DNA of 64,000 nt from positions 1,853 to 65,852 of the forward strand of contig BQKZ01000001.1 of the NCBI GenBank assembly GCA_036244855.1, written 5' to 3'. Numbering within the stretch: the first letter of the stretch is position 1; each line of letters opens with the position of its first letter. Shown here piece after piece: positions 51,701-60,700 of this stretch. Both the position numbers and the translations under genes were made by a program. The notes beneath the pieces were generated by a model. It saw nothing but the letters and a program-made list of their open reading frames with translations, had not been told where the DNA came from and did no database searches. This DNA comes from Temnopleurus reevesii (lineage: Eukaryota > Echinodermata > Echinoidea > Temnopleuroida > Temnopleuridae).

Positions 51701-54700
51701 TGAAGAACTTGTTGAGGAGGGTACCAAGAAATGAAATTAACTGAACTGATATCTGATGTCTTAGGAATGATATGCAAATCAAGGCTGTTCTACAGAGACC
51801 AAAGATCATCCTGGTGGCTGACTCCAGCTCAGTGGACACCAATGCACTCATCCTTCAAGTACAATGTGAAATATATCAAAGTCCATTAAGGTGTAACTAG
51901 ATTTATGATGCAGCATGGGCCTTATTCAATAATTGTGTCTGCCTTTGTTGTGTTTTGAAAATCAAACCTCAAATGAAATGGTCCTCTTCCTTCACCCTCC
52001 AATGATATTTTTTTTCTCTCTGTCTTTTAGACATCAGGAGAAGTGAATCTCATCCAAAGAGATGGTACAATGAAGATGACTGGAGGATTGCCGGTTCTAA
52101 GGATTGATGCTTGTCCATTCAAAGAGGAACTCAGGAAAGGAAGAACTAGCAAGGTAAATTGAAATCAATCATCATTCCTTCAATATAGTGAGGAATTTAT
52201 CAAAGCAAATAAAGAAATTGAACAGCAATATAAAGAATTTGGTTTTGTAATGATAGATTTTTAAAATAGATCTCTAGCAAAAGTTTGTGTTTTTCACACT
52301 TTAAAGCCAATTCATCATCATGTGTACTGTATGATTGATAAATGATCTTTAGTTTGCAAAGTCAGGCTGCAAAAGTTTTGGGTTTACAATGTTTATAACA
52401 AATGCAATTCAATCATTGATAACAATTTTAAATCATGAATGCTTTGTTACATTATATTTTACTGTGATACAGGTTCTTGTGCCATGTAACATTGACTTCC
52501 ATTTGAGTTCACCCGAAGGACAAGGGCAGAGGATCTCAGTTGACCTACCAGAGCTTGTACTCAATGTNNNNNNNNNNNNNNNNNNNNNNNNNNNNNNNNN
52601 NNNNNNNNNNNNNNNNNNNNNNNNNNNNNNNNNNNNNNNNNNNNNNNNNNNNNNNNNNNNNNNNNNNNNNNNNNNNNNNNNNNNNNNNNNNNNNNNNNNN
52701 NNNNNNNNNNNNNNNNNNNNNNNNNNNNNNNNNNNNTCAAACTCTTTCCCCTTCAAAGGTATGTGTGCCCAGTCATTTTGAGGATTTTTTTTTTCTTATT
52801 TAGATTGAGAAGAATGTTTTGTATTCTTTTAAGATATAATTCTTGAAGTTGTTTCCTTTTTGTAGATGGAATAAATCTGGTTTAAAACAATTGTTGGTTT
52901 CAACTTAATTGTTGGTGTACTTGATTATAAGAGTGATCCAATGAATGTGCCTTCATAGAAAACAATTAAGCCATATCCATACTGTCTTGTAATCAGACCT
53001 AATTCTTTTGAAAAGTATAATTGTATATATGGTTCTTGGTTGGAATTAGTCATATTGTCTCACACCCAGGGAATATTTTGAGTGATATATAATTCTTATG
53101 TACTGTTTGCAGGCTGAAGGAGAGGAGGAGAAAAAGAAAGCTGTTGATATGACAGATGTATGGGATGTGAAATCTCTCAAAACAAGTGATTTCTGGTTCC
53201 TGGAAGAAGAGAAAGGTGAGTATCTGGTCATTTACAATGTTAAAACTTTTTCAAAGTTAAACTATTGAATGAAAAGGGCATGTTAGTTCAATGCTAAATG
53301 AGATAAACCAAGAAACAAAGCCATATAAAACAGTACTGAAAGTGTAAAGATTTTCATTGTTGTTCAGGCATTCTTTTTTTTATTTTCTGAAGTGAACCTT
53401 TTGAATATTATATAGATGCATATTTGGATGACTTTAGTGAGGTATTCTCTCGATACCCATGTTATCCCATCTCCACTCTCTCTTGTTCCTCCTCAAAAAC
53501 TGGTGCCAAACTTCAAGTCCATGGTGATGAGGAATTTGTATCCTAGTGAATGACACTTCCTCGGCATAATCCATGCTCTTTCCTTTCCTTTTCTGATCTG
53601 TAGATGTAGATATAGATGACATGAGCCAGATAGTTCCTCCGGTCCCAGTGGTGCCCCCTCCTCAGCAGGTGGAAGAGCTTGTAGCAAACATCAAGACCAT
53701 TGTAGTGAAGATTGAGGCTGCCAGTGGACGACGCTTTGTTCCTATGCTCATCCTAGAAGCTAGCATGCATGCCATCGTCAAGGATTGGTCATCTAGGGTG
53801 AGTAGCAGGTCTTGAGAAATAGGAATGTATTATCTGAATCCTTGTTGAGAGGTGGTTACCATTTTTCAAGTGGGTGTTTGGTATGTGTGTGTGTGCCCAT
53901 GGTGTACTAATTTGCAAATCTATGTATGTGATAACCCAACTCTTTATATTCAACAATAAATCAATAATTAAAAAAATATCTCCCAACGGCTTAATGTAGA
54001 CCTTATAATTGGTGTTGTCATGTTGTCTATTTATTCAGTCAACATAATTTTAAACACACTTTTTCAATGATCTTCTTATTTTATTTGTTCACTACAAACC
54101 ATACAAGGCCTGTCACTGCTGATTACCAGAATCCTAATGTAATTTAAAAAATTATATCTCTTTGCTGCACTAACTTTTACACATATTTGTATTTTCCTCA
54201 TTGGCCTGATGCATATTTTTCTTGTATAAATTCTGTAATTTCTGAAAAGTCATTATTATCTTCTTGCCTTTTTTTTCATTTAGCTATACGTTGAGAGTCA
54301 CATGAAAGTAGAAGTATCAACGTACAATGAGAAGGTAGCAGCATGGGAACCATTGATTGAATCCATTGAACAGCCCAATGAGAAATACATCCCTTGGAGT
54401 CTATCTGTCTGTGTAAGTATCCTGCAACACACCTTCATGTTGATATCTCAATTATGCAGTTTGATTGATATCAATCTATTCATCTCCGCAATAGAAGGTT
54501 CTACAATTACTTTTGTAGTATTTCTGTCAAAGAATGTTTTGATCTTGAAAATAACTTGGCCGAAGACATTTATCAATTTAATAGAAGAAAAGATGAAAAC
54601 CAGAAGAAAACAATACTTGTTGGATTAATTGCACCTTTACAAACACTACGGCCCCTCCAACATGAAGATCGATATAATTTCTTTTCATCTTGTTGCATGT

Positions 54701-57700
54701 CATACAGAATGATGTCCTTCTTGATAACGGTTCAACTACGGTTTCCTCGAAGATGAGGATTGTTATAATTTTTACATGGACTGATGTCTTTTTTTTTTTT
54801 TTTTAAATCCTGATACAGGTGGTAAAGAATGATGACCTCCTTGATGCAGGATCAACCACAGTCTCATCAGAAGATGATGACGGTGATAATATCACCCTGG
54901 CCCCTCCAGCAATGACTGTCACTGTGTCTGCAGAAGAAACACTACAGCTAACAGTCACAAAGACATCACTTGCTCTCTTCAACAAGCTTGGACAGGTAAG
55001 ACTGAATTCGCTCAAATTTATGTTTACTTAAATATTGGCTTTAACAGTATTGACTAAAGTTTGATTCAAAGCTAAATGATATTTAAATGTGCCCTATCCT
55101 TCAGTCTTGTCACTTGTTCTTTTCTATTCTTATTGATGAGCTGCATTTGAAAATGCAAGTTTTTTTATGTTCAAGTACAGTGAAACTGTATTCGATCTGT
55201 ATGAGGTACATGTATATGTTACAAGTGGTTCCATGACACATGCTCCGGCGGCAATTGCTCCGGCAAAAATCTGACACAGTAAGCCTAATGTCAAACCTAA
55301 TCCCAAACCTAACCCTAACCCTAACCCTAATCCTAATCTTGACATCATCCTGAATCATAAACCCTATCATAACCCTAACCCTAACCCTACTCCTAGCCAG
55401 AAAAATGCACCGGAGCAATTGTCGCCGGAGCAACTGTCGGGTCACCGTTACAAGTAGGTTGAAAACTTCCCTCTCTTCTTCCTTTTGATTTTGCGAAAAT
55501 ATTCAAATTTGAATGACATGTGCCATAAGACCAAGCATCTCTCTCTTTTTTGTAACCCATGTTACAGGTGTTCGGCCAGGCAATGGCCGAGCCAACTACC
55601 TCTCTGAAGGATACTGACGTGATTCCAGCATGCACAGTCGTCAACCAAACAGGTCTACCCATCACTGTCAAACCTGGCTCCTATTATGAGGTAAATAAAC
55701 ATTCACAGGGAGATATTGATCCTTTTCTAATGTTGGTTTCAAATTTCGGGGAACAAATTTGCCTAGACTGGTTAGTTTCTAAAAGTGTCAATTCAATATT
55801 GAATTTTATTGATATAATAATGTACGATGACCTTTCTTAGGTTATAGATTAGTTCAAGGTATATGAATCCTTTACTTTAGCGTCCAAAGTACAGAAAATA
55901 AATAATTAGCTCTGCAAGATACATCAATTACTGCTTGGTAATAGTTAGAGACCAAATTAAGAGTTTAAGAGATACAACATGTATAATTATTAAGTTTCAT
56001 TCAAACCACAGAGACCCAAGTCAGATGATGCAGTATCCATCAAGCACACAGAGAGTGCTAACTTGGATTTATCAGAGACTGTGCGAAAAAGCAAGAAGAT
56101 GGCTCTTGTCAACAAGTCACCCATCTCTCCCTCTGATATGGAGCTGTCCATTCAGGTAAGATTTATTTCTCCTATCTTTGTAATACTCTTTGCTTTTTAC
56201 AATGAACACAGGTTGTTAACAATATCATGGGGAATACATGATGCAACTAAAACTCATTAAATGATAAAGGAAAAATTAGGCATAGATATTGATCAGTTAG
56301 CATTGTTTAGTTGTTTTGTATTATTGAATTATGTTACTTGAGATTTTATTGTAAGTGTTTTTCCTTTCCAAAATCAGTCCTCTTGGAATGATCTGGAATT
56401 GCCCAAGTAGACTGCACATCCTTTCTTAAAGATACACACTTTTGTCTGTCATTTCCATGTTCAAGGAATCTGAACCTTTGCATGGAGTAGGTTTATTTCT
56501 TGCTTTTAGTAACCAACACCTACATCTCCAAAGCACATGACACAATTAACCTCAGAGACTTCTTCTTTACCACTCTGGAGATTCAAGTAATCTTGCTGGT
56601 TTAAAAATTTGTCCATAGGTTGAGGGGTATGAAGAGCTGAAGCGTCTGCCCATAGTGCAAGCAGGTAATGTCCTCTACAACCTGCAACCACTCAAGAAGA
56701 ACTCCGAGACACTCTACTCCATCACTCTAGAGATCAACGCAACCCTTGACATGAGAAAGGTCATTGTAAGGTCTCCACTTCAGGTAGGCATCATCTGATA
56801 TTTTGATAGAAACTTTCTTCCGACTTTTTTTGTATGATTCGATCTGGATTTTTTTATGTTTTAAAATATTTGTAGTTGATTTTGAAAATTCCAAGCTATT
56901 GGCCCAAACATCAAAGCTGTCATGTATAACCACTTTAGGATGTGATTTTAGAGCTTAATCAAATTTATTTGTCACTCTACTTTTCTATATGTGATTAATT
57001 TGAAGAGCTTTTATTCAAATGATTGAATGAATTTGGTCAAACCAGTTTAGGAGATTTACATTGTATTTATGAATTTGTGGAGAATAAAATTTTCCTGTAG
57101 ATATTTTCAAATTATATTTTCACCTTTGTTAAGGTCACAGATCCATTTTCCATGAGAGCTAACATTATTCTACTCTCATTCTATATTGATGTGGAAGAGA
57201 GGGCTGAATCTTGGAATCATTGAATGTTAGAAATATATTGCTTTATATCATTTATCTTTACTGCAGATTTACAACCACTTTGACAAGGCTGTTGATATAT
57301 ACACCAGAAAGTCTTCCTATGTTGAGAAACTTGGTGAAATTGAACCCAATGAGAACTTTGTAGTCCCTCTTCATGTAGCACATTCTCAGGAGCTCCTCGT
57401 GAAGCCATTGGATGACAGGTAAATTGATTAAACATTCACTGTAAAATATGTCTGGATGATGGAGATATGATGGAATCAATTTTGTTGCAATGAAGAGAAA
57501 TTAGGTGAGAAAAAAAGGTGGGAGAGTAAAACCCATGATAAATATTTTCTAACTTGTAATGGTAAACTGTCAACTTGTAGTTGTGCAGGATTCTATATAA
57601 CACTAGTGAAATGATGCACTTGTCATGATTTAGAAGTACAAGCCTATCCTTGTATTATATAACCTTAGTTTGTTTATCTTGTTTGATGAATTTGGCTGTC

Positions 57701-60700
57701 GTTTATCAAACACTAAAATTTCATGATGTATGTATTTTAGTCATACAGTGACACGACTACAAGTGGAATCTTAAATTGATATTGATTTTTTATTACAAAA
57801 GCTGATTATTAATGTTCCAATTAACTTGGTCTTTGATGATTGAATGAAAAGATACCAGTAGTATTAATTTTTATTTTTTAGTCATTTGATGTGTGACCAG
57901 CCGATATTGTATGAGAGTCTATGGAAGGATAGGATGACTGGAGGTAAGAAACAAGTTACATTCAGATGCCCTGCCCAGGTTGATGGATACACACCGTTCT
58001 TCTTCAATGTAAGTATAGTCATTCTGTATCATCTTTTTGCTCTAGGGGAATATTTATTGTAAATATTTGCAGACAGATTTTGCCAAGTGTGATCATTATG
58101 AATTGTACTATTTTGAAAACTTCATAGTTATATCCTAAGAGAATGGAATGCTACTCACCAGAATTTAAATGCCCATTATGTAGGCTTGGTGATTTAGCAT
58201 TCTGGGTAAACAGGACATGACATCACTTTGTGATTATGAATCCAGGTTAGAGGGAAGGAGAGGCTAGCAAGCCAAAAGGAATGCGCATTTTCCTTTTGGC
58301 ATAGTAAATTATGTTATCGTATAGAGAAAAGATAATGTTGAAGGTGTTGAGGTTTGTGCTGTTTTGTTTTGATTGAATGTTTTTCATATTTTGTGATGTT
58401 TTCTAAAGTTTTGTTTGATACTTTCTTGTTTCCCTTAGGTTCTGATTCAGGAAGATGCATTATTAGATGTGAAAGGGACCTCACTCCATTCTCCCAAGTA
58501 CAACATACATCTTCATCCTGTCGTAGCTCTCAGGAATCTGCTTCCAATCCCCATCTATTACACACTACAAGTAAGAAATCATTGTATGGCCTTTATTTTC
58601 TCAATGTTGCTCATCAAGTTTGTAATTATTTTGCACACTTCTATCCTGTTTATCTCAACTGGGGCTACACAAACTTTGGCATGTGCAAGAAACTTATTGC
58701 TGAATAAATTGCTATATGTCTCACGCTAATTTTGTTCCAAATGATATTATTCAAATAGTGAGAGTGCTAAGCCTTATACGGTATGTAAGAGTGAAAAGTT
58801 GTTGTGATTTAGATTAATGAGATAATATCCAGACCTCCAAACTATTATGCATCAAGATTGATGAATATGGTCTTTCATAATTCTAAAATATTATTTTGTA
58901 GCATTTTATGATTTTTCTCAAATATCTCTGACTGCATTTATCTTTCTTTTGACCAAATCCTTATTTTTATAGAAAGATATAATCTAAATTGTTACAGATT
59001 TGTGCCAAACAGAAATTACTATTTACATATCGGACATGACTTAAAAAGATATGGGCAGAGCTCAAACTCAAACCACCGGTTCCTACTTTCAATTCAAATT
59101 TCATTTTTATTCATTCAATTTCCTTTATTATCCTTCCAAAGGGAATTCATCGTGCTTGCAAGAGTGATGTATTTTGGTTATGTACAAAATGAATATTTCA
59201 TACATATTTTTTGTTCATTTTGATTCCCTGTAGGGTTCAGCTGAGGAAGTGAAAATTGAGCCTTGTGAGCAGAGTAAGATGTTCAATGTGGAACTAGCCA
59301 AGACTATGATGTTCATCAGGGTATGGATTCAATATCATTTTATAACAATTTATTCAATTTATGAAAAATGTGTATATTGTTTGTTAATGGGGTGTTTTCT
59401 CAAGTTTAGCTCCATTTAAGTACTTTCTTTATCTGTCTTAAAACATATCCTGAGTTATATAGTGCTTTAGTAACTTGGATATCATTCAAACAAACAAGAA
59501 TTTCATGCTGGATCAGACATTAGGGAGAAAAATGAACAACGTGGTTTATTACGCCACAATAGGGCAACAATATGGAGAAATGTAGAACATTTGCAATTCG
59601 TTTAACATCAAGTCATGTTTTAATGAAATTAGTAATACAAGTAAAACAATGTCCTACATCAATGATCTTCCTTCAATGCCATGTATCATTGGGCCACACA
59701 CTGATAAATCGGATCACATTTTTTTCAAAGCAAAGTTTGCCTAAAATCAAGCTTGCATGTAATTTCAATTATCAACTGCAGTGTTTTTTTTCCCTTTATA
59801 TGTTTATAGAATTGTATATAGACCATCTTTACCTTCTCTGAGACAAGAGTAGAAGACTTATTGCAGATATATCTCATCATAGATATGTTGTTTTGTCCAT
59901 AGATTGCAGACTATAATGACCTAGAATGGCGAGGTGAGATGACGCTACGAACCACCCTCCAAGAGTACTCTCAGCTTGGGTTCAGAGGACCTAATAACAA
60001 GTGGACAGAGGCTGGTGTTTGGTATGATTATAGTCAAGGATTCATTGATATGGCTATGTTTGTACCATACACACTCATCAACAAGACTGGACTACCCATC
60101 GCATATAAGGTCAGTCAAAGTGCATAGGAAATTTCAGGGAATATGGGATTTGTTATTGTGAAAGATAATCAAATACAACATTTTGATGCATCCAGTTTGG
60201 TACTCAAAACACTTTTCAAAATTGTAAAGTAATAACTCTTGTACCTTCATAAGTTGTTGACTTTTTATTTGTCAAATGTCATTATGCTTGGATGCCTTGA
60301 AGAACTACATTCCGGGGAATAGCCCTTCGATTTTGAAAATAATTGTGAGAACAAATGGTATTCTGTGAATTCCAATATGTTTTTAAGATATGGATTCAGG
60401 GGAAGAAAGGACAGCTGAAATATAAGAGAAATTTCTTCAGTAAGCTGTATATTTCTTAACATTTTTTGGGGGCTATCTTTGCATTACCTTGCTGTTTTTC
60501 TCTGTATGATATAACAGGGCGGAGGAGAGGAACAAATTGAACATCCAGCTGATAGAGAAGGCCCAATCTTCTTTTCATACCCATCCAAAGTCTTCAGCCC
60601 TGGAAAGAACAAGGTAACGATGATCAACACACCAACAGAAATAAATTCTTGATAAAATAATAAGTACAGATGTGCATGAAGTTAGACTTAAGTATGTAAT

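Noticed and set aside
53404..53560. Possible further decayed copy of exon 42 upstream of it
   Set aside because: Only scattered matches (gttcctcctca, caaacttcaag, tagatgcatat); too weak to call by eye.
55110..55445. Minus-strand open frame with Arg-Val/Leu-Gly repeats
   Set aside because: It is a translation of the telomere-like repeats inside the foldback element.
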